From Variovorax beijingensis (lineage in GTDB: Bacteria; Pseudomonadota; Gammaproteobacteria; Burkholderiales; Burkholderiaceae_C), in contig NZ_VIVL01000005.1 of the NCBI RefSeq assembly GCF_007828835.1, positions 248,001-312,000 of the forward strand: a DNA stretch of 64,000 bases. The letters are read 5' to 3'. The position numbers were made by a program, and so were the translations under genes. Positions 1-8,450 of the stretch are shown here, piece after piece. The notes under the pieces are model-generated. The model saw nothing but the letters and a program-made list of their open reading frames with translations, was not told the origin of the DNA and did no database searches. Positions within the stretch are counted from its first letter, which is position 1, and each line of letters starts with the position of its first letter.

Positions 1-640
1 CCGAACCCGTATTGGCGCTCGACGAGGCCGCGCCGGCCCCCTGGCCGATCGCAACGGTGCTGTCCCCGACCGCCTGAGCGGTTGCCCCAAGGGCGGTGGC
101 TGATGCGCCGGTGGCCAAGGCTTGGAATCCAACCGCAGTGGCCCGGAGCCCGCTGGAATTCACGTCTGTGCCGATTGCAATGGCGCTCTCGGCCAATGCA
201 CCTGTCCCAGCGGCTGTGCGCGCGCCCACGTAAATGGCATTGGTCGCAGAGGCAATGGCGTTGATGCCGAGACTCGTGGCATTTGTGCCTCCGCTGAACG
301 CGTTGAAGCCTATTGCAGTGGCTCCGCCGAAAGTCGCTTGGGACTGCTGACCTGCACAGGTCGAGCTGAGGTTGTAGGAGTAGTACGGAGCCGCGGTACA
401 GAGCGCCTGCGCCTGGACCGACGAGGCCCACCCCATCCCGCCCATCGCCGCCAGCGCCGCCACGATCCTGGCGAACTTGCCGTAGACCTTCGAGGTGCCC
501 GCCGGCCGCGACGGCTCGGCATCCGGGCCGCTCGCCAGTGCCCGCGAAGAACCCTTTTTGCCCCGTGCCGATGCGAGCTCGGAGGCCGCCACCCAGGCGC
601 CCAATGCCTCATTCCAGATGCTGCGGTACGACTTATTCAT
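1..640 (-). CDS. YadA-like trimeric autotransporter adhesin, 5' part (runs off window start)
   Basis: Read on the minus strand from the ATG at 640, this frame stays open to the window edge. It begins MNKSYRSIWNEALGAW, the extended signal peptide region (ESPR) of large type V autotransporters. A hydrophobic core follows at about residues 58-72, with a signal-peptidase-like site near VQAQA (residues 75-79). After that come degenerate head repeats spaced roughly 14 residues apart (TAIGFNA, TSLGINA, IAIGTDV, TAVGFQA, TALGATA, VAIGQGA), the YadA-head left-handed beta-roll pattern. A GAGGAG Shine-Dalgarno lies 6 bases before the ATG. The stalk and membrane anchor would lie to the left, outside the window. 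The family call is strong; the ligand cannot be inferred. Confidence 0.88.
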   Translation of the reverse strand, partial: MNKSYRSIWNEALGAWVAASELASARGKKGSSRALASGPDAEPSRPAGTSKVYGKFARIVAALAAMGGMGWASSVQAQALCTAAPYYSYNLSSTCAGQQSQATFGGATAIGFNAFSGGTNATSLGINAIASATNAIYVGARTAAGTGALAESAIAIGTDVNSSGLRATAVGFQALATGASATALGATAQAVGDSTVAIGQGAGAASSSANTGS

Positions 641-1060
641 GCATTTCTCCTCGATTGTTCAAGACGCCAGAAGCCTTGCTCCACGGCAAGCGAGATCCAC
701 GGATGGCAGGTGCCATAGCCTTTAGAAATAATTGCAAAACTTTTTGTTCAATTGCAATTAAACGGAAACATTTTTTGGGCGGATCTTAAGAGATTGCAGA
801 GGAATGCAACTGGCGTGTGGTGCATTAACGTCATTGCGGCACCGCAGCAATAAAGGATCTTTATCGAGCCTGACCTATGATTAGTAATGTAAATTGATTA
901 TTTCTGAAAATACCTAGCATGCATCTCCGGTGGATATCGATAGAAATTTCTATTGCCTTTTCGATGAAAATAGTAACACTAAGTTCTTAAGAATTAGATT
1001 TACTGCCACGGATTTCCGTAGTGGCGAATTGAAAATTTATATCAATTGCTTTGCGACGGT

Positions 1061-1105
1061 AGTGCACCGAATTGGAGTGCCCCAAATTGGCCGGCACCGA
1101 ATTGG
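1061..1105. repeat. 15-bp tandem repeat, three copies
   Basis: Three consecutive 15-base units (1061-1075, 1076-1090, 1091-1105) share the core CACCGAATTGG or CCCCAAATTGG. It lies in non-coding DNA at the junction of AT-rich and GC-rich sequence. No function is evident. Confidence 0.7.
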
Positions 1106-1194
1106 CGCGGCGGCGCGAGCTGCTGCGGATGGCTGCGGCGCGTGCTCAGGAGACGGTGCGCAGCCCGTCGAGCGGGGAGGGGGAAATTGCTGTT

Positions 1195-1256
1195 GCGAAC
1201 ACCTGCCGCCATGGGGTGTTCGCGAGGCAGATGCGCCGCGAGAACCGCGGCGCATC
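1195..1256. terminator. Two adjacent hairpins downstream of the DUF4019 gene
   Basis: The arms GCGAACACC (1195-1203) and GGTGTTCGC (1215-1223) form a 9-bp stem. The arms GATGCGCCGC (1230-1239) and GCGGCGCATC (1247-1256) form a 10-bp stem with a 7-base loop. Both lie just after the stop of the minus-strand DUF4019 gene. There is no clear U-tract, so termination is an inference from position. Confidence 0.5.
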
Positions 1257-1282
1257 GAAGGGAACGGCTTGGCGGGAGCGGC

Positions 1283-1717
1283 TTAACGCAGCACGTAGCC
1301 GCTCAGGCGCCACGTGCCGCTGGCGTCGAGGCGAAAACTCGTCATCTCGCGCACCACCCGGTTGCTCGCGTTGGCAAAGCGGGTTTCGTATTCGACGTTG
1401 ATGTATTGGCCGGCCACATCGGGATCGTCGTTTGCAACCAACTGGCGATTGACCGAGACCCAGGTGCGCTGCTGCGCCGCGCCGAGTGGCGACCGCGATG
1501 CCTCGACCTGGCGAACGAACTCGGGACGTGCGACCCGCTTTTTGGTGGCGGGGCCCGAGCCGTCCCAGAGTTCGCCGATCTTGCCCTGGTCCACCAATTG
1601 GATCGCTTGCAGGCCGCCGCGAACCATGTTCGTCGGATCGGCGTCCTGGGCCGAGGCCGTGCTCATCCAACCCGCCAGGAATGCGGCGCCGAGCAGCAGT
1701 TTGCTTTTTGAGGTCAT
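1283..1717 (-). CDS. DUF4019 family secreted protein
   Basis: A 144-residue protein. The frame is open further upstream, but the start at 1717 gives a normal signal peptide (MTSKSKLLLGAAFLAGW, cleavage near ASAQ), so I chose it. The mature part has the DUF4019 pattern: a short helix ending in ELWDGSG, a middle with SPLGAAQQRTWVSVNRQL, and a C-terminal strand pair with YINVEYETRF and TWRLSGYVLR. It is probably periplasmic. The family has no established biochemical role. It is monocistronic, with hairpins after the stop. Confidence 0.75.
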   Translation of the reverse strand: MTSKSKLLLGAAFLAGWMSTASAQDADPTNMVRGGLQAIQLVDQGKIGELWDGSGPATKKRVARPEFVRQVEASRSPLGAAQQRTWVSVNRQLVANDDPDVAGQYINVEYETRFANASNRVVREMTSFRLDASGTWRLSGYVLR

Positions 1718-2043
1718 GTCAGGTCCGGGAGTGATATGAATTTCAACATGTAAATATACCGATTCGCATGCGGCACTTTCATGGTGCCGTACGTTTATAG
1801 CACTCGGGATTGATGCGCGAATGCGGATGCCGTCGCGCGATGGCACCTTGATAGGCAATTAAGAATCGCGCCGATCTTTCCATTGCCATTGAAGCGCGAG
1901 TCTTCAATGTGCATGCAACACGCTTCGATGCCTGCGGCACTTGAAAGAAATGAAGAAGCAGCAATCGCTTGCCAGGCGTTGCCTGCATTGAATCTGGATG
2001 CGGGCGTGGACGGTGCCCGGCGCAGCGGTTGCGGATCGCGGTC
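1718..2043. other. Intergenic region upstream of the DUF4019 gene
   Basis: I see no gene. The first 100 bases should hold the minus-strand promoter of the DUF4019 gene. A small dyad (CGGCAC 1771-1776, GTGCCG 1784-1789) lies there and could be an operator. The rest is unremarkable sequence beyond the 3' end of the sensor kinase gene. Confidence 0.5.
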
Positions 2044-3909
2044 TTACGCTGAGCCCGCCTGCGTCCATCGCAGCGACACGCGGGTGCCTTCGCCGCCGCG
2101 GCTGTCGATGCGCAGATGGGCGCCGATCGCTTCAGCCTGCTCCCGCAGTCCCACGAGCCCGTAGTGCCCCGCGGCACCTGCACTCGGCTCGAAGCCGATG
2201 CCGTCGTCCGCGATCTCCAGTTCGATGCTGTCGCTCGCAGCCATGCGCTGCAGGCGGATCAGCAGCCGTGCCGCGCCCGCGTGCCGTTCGACGTTGCGCA
2301 GCACTTCCTCGCACATGTGGAACACGGTTTCCGCCGGCTCGGCTGCGAGCGCGGACAACGCAGGGTCGATCCGGCAGTCGAGCTCGATGCCGGAGCGTTC
2401 GCTCAGGTTCTTGGCCAGCTCGGCCAGCGCGGCCCCCAGCCCGATGTCGCGCACCGGGTTGCTGCGCAGCTGGTCGATCGCGCGGCGCGCTTCGTCCAGC
2501 CCGTCGCGCGCCGCCCGTTCGGCCCGGACCAGCTCGTCCGGCAGCGCATCGGGCCGGTTCGATGCCAGGTGCTTGAGCACGCGGATCTCGGTGAGCATCG
2601 CCATCATGGAATGCGCCAGCGTGTCGTGCAGCCCGCGCGCCAGCCGAAGGCGCTCGCGCACCACCGCGGCATCGCGCGATTCCTGCGCGAGCCGATTGAT
2701 CTCCTCGGTGCGCTGGCGCACGCGTTCGTCCAGCTCGGCATTGAGCCGGCGCAACTCGTCGCGTTCGCGCCGCAGCGTGTCCAGCAGGCGGTCGAGCGCG
2801 CTGCCCAGCCGCGCGGCTTCGTCGACGCCTTGCGGCACCTCGATGCGCGTGGCGCTGCCGGCCAGCACCGCGTCCGCGGAATGGGCGATCACGCTCACAC
2901 GGCGCGTGAGGCGGCGCGCCATGACGATGCCCGCCACCGCGGCGGCCAGGCCCAGCAGGCTCAGCACGATCGAGATGCGCCATTCGATGGCAGTCGCAAA
3001 CGCCGCGACCGATTCGACCGGCTGGATCACCACGGCTTGCCAGCCGAGGCGGCGCAGCGTGCCGTCACGCGCATTGGGCGGGGTCGCGATCAGGTAGGGC
3101 CGGTTGTCCAGCAGCCGCCTTGTGCGGATGCGCGTGGGCAGATCGGATCCGTCGTTCCCCAGGCCTGCGACCACGGGATCGAAGGGCGTGATCGGATCGC
3201 CGGCATCCTGCCAGCGCTGCCCCAGAAGCGCGCCCGGCCCGTGGCGCACGATGCCGTCGCGGTCGATCAGCAGCCATTCGCCCGGCGAGGCGCGGATCTC
3301 GCCCATCATCTTCTGCACCCAGTTCCAGCGCAGGTTCGCGGCGACGACACCGATGATTGCGCCGTCCGCGTTGCGCACCGGCGCAGTGAGCTTCAGGAAG
3401 CGCTCCTGCGGCGAGCGGCCTTCCTCGATCCATGCGGCGTCCAGGCCCTGCGAGATCCACGCGTGCTGATTGACGTTCTGGCCGACCACCTGCTCGTCGG
3501 TGGCGGCGACGATGAAGCCGTCGGCATCCGTCACCGCCAGCCAGATCAGGTCGGGCACGCCGCGGCGCACCGCCTCGAGCGAGCGCTTCAGGCGCGCGCC
3601 CTCGCTGTGCTGCACATCCTCCGACAGCATGGCCGCCACCACGCTGACGGCCTGCAGCCGCAGCAGCAGCGCGGTGTCGAGTTCGGCATTGACGTGCTCG
3701 GCCGCGGCTTCCAGGCGCTGGCCGTGCTGTTCGAGCAGCGTCGCCCGCACGAAGCTGCGCAGCCACAGGTTGGCCACGAGCGCCAGGCACAGGGTGAGCG
3801 CAATCAGCAGCCAGCCGATCGCGGCAGCCATGGAGCGCCGTGGGTCGATGCGGCGTGCGAGGTTCATTGGCTGCGGATTCTCGCAGCCGGTGGCCGTGAC
3901 TTTCGGCAT
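2044..3909 (-). CDS. NarL-family sensor histidine kinase with extracytoplasmic sensor domain
   Basis: A 621-residue membrane sensor kinase. The first membrane segment is near residues 28-50. A periplasmic Cache/PAS-like sensor follows (about 50-300, with LIWLAVTDADGFIVAATD), then a second membrane segment near 303-322, a HAMP region and a coiled coil. A HisKA_3 box has the phospho-acceptor His428 in GLHDTLAH, and the HATPase domain has an N-box near VLRNVERHA and a G-box ADDGIGF. The start at 3909 has GGGGAAG upstream; Met at 3867 is an alternative. The partner is probably the regulator at 5505-6266. The transporter gene between them points to a small extracellular organic acid as ligand, which is inference. 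Confidence 0.85.
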   Translation of the reverse strand: MPKVTATGCENPQPMNLARRIDPRRSMAAAIGWLLIALTLCLALVANLWLRSFVRATLLEQHGQRLEAAAEHVNAELDTALLLRLQAVSVVAAMLSEDVQHSEGARLKRSLEAVRRGVPDLIWLAVTDADGFIVAATDEQVVGQNVNQHAWISQGLDAAWIEEGRSPQERFLKLTAPVRNADGAIIGVVAANLRWNWVQKMMGEIRASPGEWLLIDRDGIVRHGPGALLGQRWQDAGDPITPFDPVVAGLGNDGSDLPTRIRTRRLLDNRPYLIATPPNARDGTLRRLGWQAVVIQPVESVAAFATAIEWRISIVLSLLGLAAAVAGIVMARRLTRRVSVIAHSADAVLAGSATRIEVPQGVDEAARLGSALDRLLDTLRRERDELRRLNAELDERVRQRTEEINRLAQESRDAAVVRERLRLARGLHDTLAHSMMAMLTEIRVLKHLASNRPDALPDELVRAERAARDGLDEARRAIDQLRSNPVRDIGLGAALAELAKNLSERSGIELDCRIDPALSALAAEPAETVFHMCEEVLRNVERHAGAARLLIRLQRMAASDSIELEIADDGIGFEPSAGAAGHYGLVGLREQAEAIGAHLRIDSRGGEGTRVSLRWTQAGSA

Positions 3910-4089
3910 GGGTACTTCCCCGGAGTCCTCGGGGTTTGTCTCGATCCGCCGCGTGACTTCCGGCAGGCGCGCCGGCGGCGGTTTGCGGCAACAGTTGCAC
4001 CCATCGCGATCCGTGCCCGCAGCGCGACTGAATCCCAACCTCAACGTGCCGCGACGCGATCGGCGCGACAACGAATGGAGACCCAACGA
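3910..4089. promoter_or_regulatory. Divergent promoter region between kinase and transporter
   Basis: These 180 bases separate the kinase start (minus) from the transporter start (plus), so they must carry both 5' ends. No confident -35/-10 pair or regulator dyad could be read by eye. Confidence 0.4.
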
Positions 4090-5445
4090 ATGAACCCCGC
4101 TTCCCTGACGCAGGCCGCATCCGGCGCGCCGCCGCGCCTGTTCGACAACCGCTGGCTGCAACTGGCCGTCGGCATCGTCTGCATGATTGCCACGGCCAAC
4201 ATCCAGTACGCATGGACCTTGTTCGTGCCGGAGATCCAGGGCAAGTTCGGCTGGGAGCGCGCATCGATCCAGATTGCCTTCACCATCTTCGTGCTGGTGC
4301 AGACCTGGCTCGCGCCGATCGAGGGCTATTTCATCGACAAGTTCGGTCCGCGCCTGATCGTGGCTTTCGGTGCGCTGTTCATCGGCGCGGCCTGGGTCGT
4401 CAACTCGCAGGCCACGACGCTGATGGGCTTCTACATCGGCGCGGCCATCGGCGGCATCGGCGTGGGTTCGATCTACGCCACCTGCATCAACAACGCGCTC
4501 AAGTGGTTCCCCGACCGCCGCGGCCTGGCGGTGGGCCTGACGGCGGGCGGCTACGGCGCCGGCTCGGCCGCCACCATCCTGCCGATCGCCGCGATGATCG
4601 AGAGCTCCGGCTTTCAGCAGGCCTTCCTGTTCTTCGGCCTGCTGCAGGGCTCGCTGGCTTTCATTGCGGCCTGGTTCCTGCGCGCGCCCAAGGGCAACGA
4701 AGTGCGGGGCTCGACCAAGCTCGTGCAGAGCCGGCGCGACTACACGCTGGGCGAGGCGCTTCGCACGCCGCTGTTCTGGCTGATGATCCTGATGTTCTCC
4801 TGCGTGGTCACCGGCGGCATGATGGCCGTGGCGCAACTGGGTGTGATCGCGCAGGACCTGGGCGTGAAGAACTTCAAGGTGGACCTGTACTTCGTCACCA
4901 TGGCCGCGCTGCCGCTCGCGCTGATGCTCGACCGTGTGATGAACGGCATCTCGCGCCCGCTGTTCGGCTGGATCTCCGACCACATCGGCCGCGAGAAGAC
5001 GATGGTGATCGCCTTCACGCTGGAGGGCATCGGCATCATCGCGCTGGGCTACTTCGGCCACAACCCGTGGGCCTTCCTGATCCTGTCGGGCGTGGTCTTC
5101 CTGGCCTGGGGCGAGGTGTACTCGCTGTTCTCGGCGCTCGCGGGCGACGCTTTCGGCACCAAGCACATCGGCAAGATCTATGGCGTGCTGTACTGCGCCA
5201 AGGGCGTCGGCGCGCTGTTCGTGCCGCTCGGCAACCTGATGATGGAAGCCACCGGCACCTGGTCGACCGTGCTCTACACCGTCGCAGCGCTCGACCTGTT
5301 CGCCGCCTTCCTGGCCATCGTCGCGCTGCGGCCGATGCTGGCCCGGCACACCGCCAGCAATGCCGCCGCATCGCATGCGCCTTCGCCGGCAGCACCTGAT
5401 CTCGCGATGCCCGGCGGCCTGTCGCCTGCAGGCCGCACGGCCTGA
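4090..5445 (+). CDS. MFS transporter, oxalate/formate antiporter (OFA) family
   Basis: A 451-residue protein with about twelve hydrophobic segments. Features typical of the OFA branch of the major facilitator superfamily include WTLFVPEIQGKFGW in the first loop region, the cytoplasmic loop GYFIDKFGPR (loop 2-3 signature), NNALKWFPDRRGLAVG, and NGISRPLFGWISDHIGRE between the two halves. It should exchange small carboxylates across the inner membrane. The frame is open far upstream, but that part is antisense to the kinase. The ATG at 4090 has GGAG 9 bases upstream. It lies between a kinase and a response regulator of opposite strand, so it is probably the regulated target. Confidence 0.85.
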   Translation: MNPASLTQAASGAPPRLFDNRWLQLAVGIVCMIATANIQYAWTLFVPEIQGKFGWERASIQIAFTIFVLVQTWLAPIEGYFIDKFGPRLIVAFGALFIGAAWVVNSQATTLMGFYIGAAIGGIGVGSIYATCINNALKWFPDRRGLAVGLTAGGYGAGSAATILPIAAMIESSGFQQAFLFFGLLQGSLAFIAAWFLRAPKGNEVRGSTKLVQSRRDYTLGEALRTPLFWLMILMFSCVVTGGMMAVAQLGVIAQDLGVKNFKVDLYFVTMAALPLALMLDRVMNGISRPLFGWISDHIGREKTMVIAFTLEGIGIIALGYFGHNPWAFLILSGVVFLAWGEVYSLFSALAGDAFGTKHIGKIYGVLYCAKGVGALFVPLGNLMMEATGTWSTVLYTVAALDLFAAFLAIVALRPMLARHTASNAAASHAPSPAAPDLAMPGGLSPAGRTA

Positions 5446-5467
5446 CACCCCGCTGCCCATTCCAGTG

Positions 5468-5501
5468 CCCCCTTGGGGGGAGGCGCCGAAGGCGCTTCGG
5501 G
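5468..5501. terminator. Bidirectional terminator between transporter and regulator
   Basis: Two small stems sit between converging genes: CCCCC-TT-GGGGG (5468-5480 area) and GCGCC-GAA-GGCGC (5483-5495). This G/C-rich double hairpin resembles an intergenic element repeated in many Comamonadaceae genomes. The resemblance is from memory, not tested here. Confidence 0.55.
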
Positions 5502-5504
5502 TGC

Positions 5505-6266
5505 TTACTTCTTCAACACCAGCACCGCCAGTTCGGTGCGGGTGTTCGCGTGAAGCTTCTGCATGATCCGGCTCACGTGGTTCTTTGCCGTTCCCTCGGC
5601 CAGGTTGAGCGCGGTGGCGATCTGGCGATTGCCATAGCCCTTGGCAATCAGTTCGAGCACGGCGGCCTCGCGCTCGGTCAGGGGTTTGGTCGCGGTCGCC
5701 GAATCGGGCGGCGATGGATCGCCGGGTGCGGCGGCCTGTGCCGCGGCGCGCGGATCCGGCGCGGGCGGGGAGGGCGGCTCTTGCGCGACGCGATCGGCCA
5801 GCAGCCGGAACTGGTCCATCACCTTGCGCGCGATCTGCGGTGTCAGCCGCGACTCGCCGCGATGCACGGCCCGCACGGTGTCCAGCACCTCTTCTTCCGA
5901 AGCGTCCTTGAGCAGGTAGGCCTGTGCGCCTGCGCGCACCGCGTCGAAGACGAGGTCGTCGCGGTCGAAGGTGGTCAGCACCATCACGCGCGTGTGCGGT
6001 AAGGCAGCCGAGATCTCGCGCGTCGCGAGCACGCCGCCCTTGCGCGGCATGTGCAGATCCATCAGCACCACGTCTGGCAGCAGGCGGCGTGCCAGCTCCA
6101 CGGCTTCCACGCCATCGGCCGCCTGGCCGAGCACCTCGATGTCCGGCGCGGCGTCCAAAAGCATGGCCATGCCGCGACGGATCAGTGCCTGGTCGTCGGC
6201 AATCAGCACGCGGATTTTCTGCGCGGCATGCGAAGAAGAGGATGACGGCTCGGCAATGGTGCTCAT
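5505..6266 (-). CDS. NarL/FixJ-family response regulator
   Basis: 253 residues. The receiver domain (about 18-135) has the acidic pair Asp24-Asp25, the phosphorylation site Asp70 in VVLMDLHMP, a Thr-Thr in VLTTFD and the conserved Lys in AYLLKDAS. A Pro/Ala-rich linker of about 40 residues follows, longer than usual. The C-terminal LuxR-type helix-turn-helix starts LTEREAAVLELIAKG and has EGTAKNHVSRIMQKL as the recognition part. It probably takes phosphate from the kinase at 2044-3909 and controls the transporter gene lying between them. Confidence 0.88.
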   Translation of the reverse strand: MSTIAEPSSSSSHAAQKIRVLIADDQALIRRGMAMLLDAAPDIEVLGQAADGVEAVELARRLLPDVVLMDLHMPRKGGVLATREISAALPHTRVMVLTTFDRDDLVFDAVRAGAQAYLLKDASEEEVLDTVRAVHRGESRLTPQIARKVMDQFRLLADRVAQEPPSPPAPDPRAAAQAAAPGDPSPPDSATATKPLTEREAAVLELIAKGYGNRQIATALNLAEGTAKNHVSRIMQKLHANTRTELAVLVLKK

Positions 6267-6343
6267 GGCAGGGACGATTGTGCCCCGAGGGCTCCGAGCC
6301 CGTCACAATTTGCTGAGTCGACCGCTACACAAAAGGAAATCCG

Positions 6344-6736
6344 ATGTCACATGCCAACCAACTGCGCCCGTTTTCGTTCGTGCTCGCTGTTCCGGACCTC
6401 GAGCGAAACACCGCCTATTTCAGGGACGCCCTGGGCTTCGAGACGCAGTGGCCGGAAGGGACCGGATGGCAGCTTCTTTCGCGAGGAGATGTGCGCATCA
6501 TGATGGGCCATTGTCCGGACGCCCTGCTGCCGTCTGCAACGGGCGACCACAGCTACTTCGGCTATCTGCATGTGGATGACGTCGATGCGCTCCATGAAGA
6601 ATTCGTCCGGCGCGGCGCGTTGATAAAGCAGGCGCCCGCAGACAAGCCGCATGGCATGCGCGAGTTCTCGGTTGCGACGCCTGACGGACACCGACTCATG
6701 ATTGGCCAGGACCTTGCGTCGAGGGCGGGGAGCTGA
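6344..6736 (+). CDS. VOC-superfamily (glyoxalase/bleomycin resistance-like) protein
   Basis: 130 residues, one vicinal-oxygen-chelate fold: FSFVLAVPDLERNTAYFRDALGF forms the first beta-alpha-beta unit and GYLHVDDVDALHEEFVRRGA the second, with FSVATPDGHRLMIGQ at the end. The spacing fits a small metal-dependent dioxygenase, isomerase or antibiotic-binding protein; the substrate cannot be told. AAAAGGAAA precedes the ATG. It diverges from the response regulator gene. Confidence 0.8.
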   Translation: MSHANQLRPFSFVLAVPDLERNTAYFRDALGFETQWPEGTGWQLLSRGDVRIMMGHCPDALLPSATGDHSYFGYLHVDDVDALHEEFVRRGALIKQAPADKPHGMREFSVATPDGHRLMIGQDLASRAGS

Positions 6737-6742
6737 ACTGGC

Positions 6743-6973
6743 TTGCGGAAAAACGACCATGCAGAGGCCTCATTTGAAGAACTCTTGCCTGAACTCGCAA
6801 GATTCAACATCAGGACACGAGGCCAGTTGGTGGCGCTCATGACTCATCATCGAAAGCGGCTCCTGCGAATCGACAGTGAGCTGCTCGATGCATGGCATCC
6901 GCCGTCAGTACTGGTCCGCCTATCCCGCGCTGATTCGCATCGCGCTCGGACCTTTCGGCTCACCGCCTGTTGA
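6743..6973 (+). pseudogene. Small unknown protein, probably frameshifted
   Basis: A TTG-started frame gives 76 residues beginning RKNDHAEASFEELLPELARF and looks protein-like up to about LLDAWHPP. It then turns into an Arg-rich tail. The +1/+2 frame over the same bases (about 6876-7020) reads YWSAYPALIRIALGPFG, which looks like the natural continuation. This suggests a frameshift or small deletion near 6890. The family was not recognised with certainty. Confidence 0.35.
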
Positions 6974-6978
6974 ATATC

Positions 6979-7530
6979 ATGCGGCCCATGGCGATATCCG
7001 CGTTTGCTGTCAAAGTGCCCTCGGCCGAGCCGTGGGTCGGCGACCTTCGGCAGCGCTTCGACGCGACGACGGAGCTGGGCGTGCCAGCGCACATCACTGT
7101 GCTTGTGCCGTTCATGGACCCTCAGCACATCACGCCTGCCGTACTGGATCGGGCGCAACGCGCGTTGGATCGCGTGGCTGCGTTCTCCTTTTCGCTGGAC
7201 AGGGTCGCGCGCTTCCCGGCGACCGCGTATCTCGCGCCGGAACCGCCCGGGCCGTTCATCGCGATGACCAGGGCGCTCGTGGATGTCTTTCCAGATTTCC
7301 AGCCGTACGGCGGGGAGCACCAAGGAGTGGTTCCGCACCTGACCGTTGCCCATGGAAACCCATCCGAGGCCGATGCAGCCGCTGCTGAGTTGCAAAAGCG
7401 GCTGGATGCATTCGGCGGCATCCGGGCGGATTGCGCCTCGGTCGTGCTGATCGAAAATTCGACAGGCCACTGGGAAGAGTTGCATGTCTCCCACTTGCCG
7501 TCGGCCGATACCCTGGACCGTGACGATTGA
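6979..7530 (+). CDS. 2H phosphoesterase / 2'-5' RNA ligase-like protein
   Basis: About 183 residues. It carries the two HxTx motifs of the 2H phosphoesterase superfamily, HITVLVPF and HLTVAHG, placed roughly 95 residues apart as expected for LigT/CPDase-type proteins. Such proteins open or form 2',5' or cyclic phosphodiesters on RNA ends or small nucleotides. In-frame starts at 6970 (TTG), 6979 and 6988 are possible; none has a strong Shine-Dalgarno, so the start is uncertain. The substrate is unknown. Confidence 0.75.
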   Translation: MRPMAISAFAVKVPSAEPWVGDLRQRFDATTELGVPAHITVLVPFMDPQHITPAVLDRAQRALDRVAAFSFSLDRVARFPATAYLAPEPPGPFIAMTRALVDVFPDFQPYGGEHQGVVPHLTVAHGNPSEADAAAAELQKRLDAFGGIRADCASVVLIENSTGHWEELHVSHLPSADTLDRDD

Positions 7531-7715
7531 CGCCACTCGGTTCCGGATGCCAAACCACTAACTGATCGTTCTCGCGTTCGCCTTGTGCCTGGCTGGCGCC
7601 TTTGTCTGCATCTGCCTCGGCGGCTTCTACACGATGAAGGTCATGACACCAGGCTCGACATTCGGGATCGGCATGTTGTGCGAGCCAACCAAGCGCCGCA
7701 CGAGAGATCGGGTAC

Positions 7716-8360
7716 CTACGCGCCGTAGGCCGCCATGAAGACCCGCACGGCCTCGCGTAGAAGTGCCCTGTTTTCCCGGGAATCCGGCAGATCGAGCTTC
7801 AGCAGCCCGCGGATGTGCCCGGAGCCCAGGAACATCGACAGGAACAGGTCCGCTGCCTGAAGCGGGTTCCGCACCTTCAGCGTGCCCGCCGCGTCGGCAC
7901 GGCGCAGGTATGCAGCCAGCTCGCCGTTCGCACGCTCCGGACCTTCCTTGTAGAACGCACGGCAGGCTTCCGGCTGCGCCCCCGCGACGCCGTAGACAGC
8001 GCGCAACGCGCCGAGGGCGTCCCCGCGCGCCAGTGCGAGAAACCGGGTGCCGACCGCCAGCAGCGCCTCCTCAGGGTGGTTCGGGTCCAGCGCCCCGGCG
8101 CCCGGGACGCCATCCACCACCGGCGCCGTCCTGTCGCGCACGACCGCCTGGAACAGCCCCTCCTTGGAGCCGAAGTTGCTGTACACGGTCATCTTGGACA
8201 CACCGGCTTCCGCGGCAATGGCATCCACGCTGGCACGCTCCAGCCCATGCTCGTTGAAGTGCCTTTGCGCCGCTTCCAGGATACGCCGCACGCGCTCGGG
8301 ATCGCGCGGCCGGCCGCGTTGGGGCTTGGGAGCAGGAACTGGGGAGCGGGCCATGGGCAT
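7716..8360 (-). CDS. TetR/AcrR-family transcriptional repressor
   Basis: 214 residues. The N-terminal TetR helix-turn-helix is clear: RILEAAQRHFNEHGLERASVDAIAAEAGVSKMTVYSNFGSKE (about 26-68, split here across helices 1-4). The C-terminal ligand domain resembles the TetR_C group with a hydrophobic LFLSMFLGSG helix. It is divergent from the flavoprotein gene at 8451, with a promoter and dyad in the 90-base gap, so autoregulation and control of the plus-strand genes are likely. Confidence 0.88.
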   Translation of the reverse strand: MPMARSPVPAPKPQRGRPRDPERVRRILEAAQRHFNEHGLERASVDAIAAEAGVSKMTVYSNFGSKEGLFQAVVRDRTAPVVDGVPGAGALDPNHPEEALLAVGTRFLALARGDALGALRAVYGVAGAQPEACRAFYKEGPERANGELAAYLRRADAAGTLKVRNPLQAADLFLSMFLGSGHIRGLLKLDLPDSRENRALLREAVRVFMAAYGA

Positions 8361-8367
8361 ATTTAGT

Positions 8368-8417
8368 GGACTTGACAGTTTACTATATCGAATCTACATT
8401 ACTGTACTAGATAGTCC
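8368..8417. promoter_or_regulatory. Promoter and candidate TetR operator between divergent genes
   Basis: On the plus strand TTGACA (8372-8377) and TACATT (8395-8400) are separated by 17 bases, a near-consensus sigma-70 promoter for the flavoprotein gene. It is embedded in an imperfect dyad: GGACT at 8368-8372 against AGTCC at 8413-8417, and ACAGT at 8375-8379 against ACTGT at 8401-8405. A repressor bound there would cover the promoter. Confidence 0.6.
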
Positions 8418-8450
8418 AATAATCAACCAGCCCACACGGAGCCCATCACC

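Larger units (their letters stand above)
641..1282. other. Intergenic region with an AT-rich stretch and hairpins
   Basis: No convincing gene. About 720-1050 is clearly AT-rich compared with its surroundings and probably holds the promoter of the adhesin gene. Next come a 15-bp tandem repeat (1061-1105) and two hairpins (1195-1256). Short open frames here have no recognisable product. Confidence 0.6.

Noticed and set aside
1146..1670. Several overlapping open frames around the DUF4019 gene
   Set aside because: They are shadows in other frames, Arg-rich and without motifs; the DUF4019 frame has signal peptide and family pattern.
2116..4089. Upstream extension of the transporter frame
   Set aside because: It is antisense to the sensor kinase and has no recognisable protein character.
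3910..6306. Upstream extension of the kinase frame to more than 1,400 codons
   Set aside because: The extension is antisense to the MFS transporter and overlaps the response regulator; it is Arg/His/Gly-rich without domains. The kinase starts at 3909.
7559..7737. Hydrophobic frame after a stop (LIVLAFALCLAGAFVCICLG...) that looks like a small membrane protein
   Set aside because: There is no start codon or ribosome site at a sensible position and the end is basic and random. It is too weak to call a gene.
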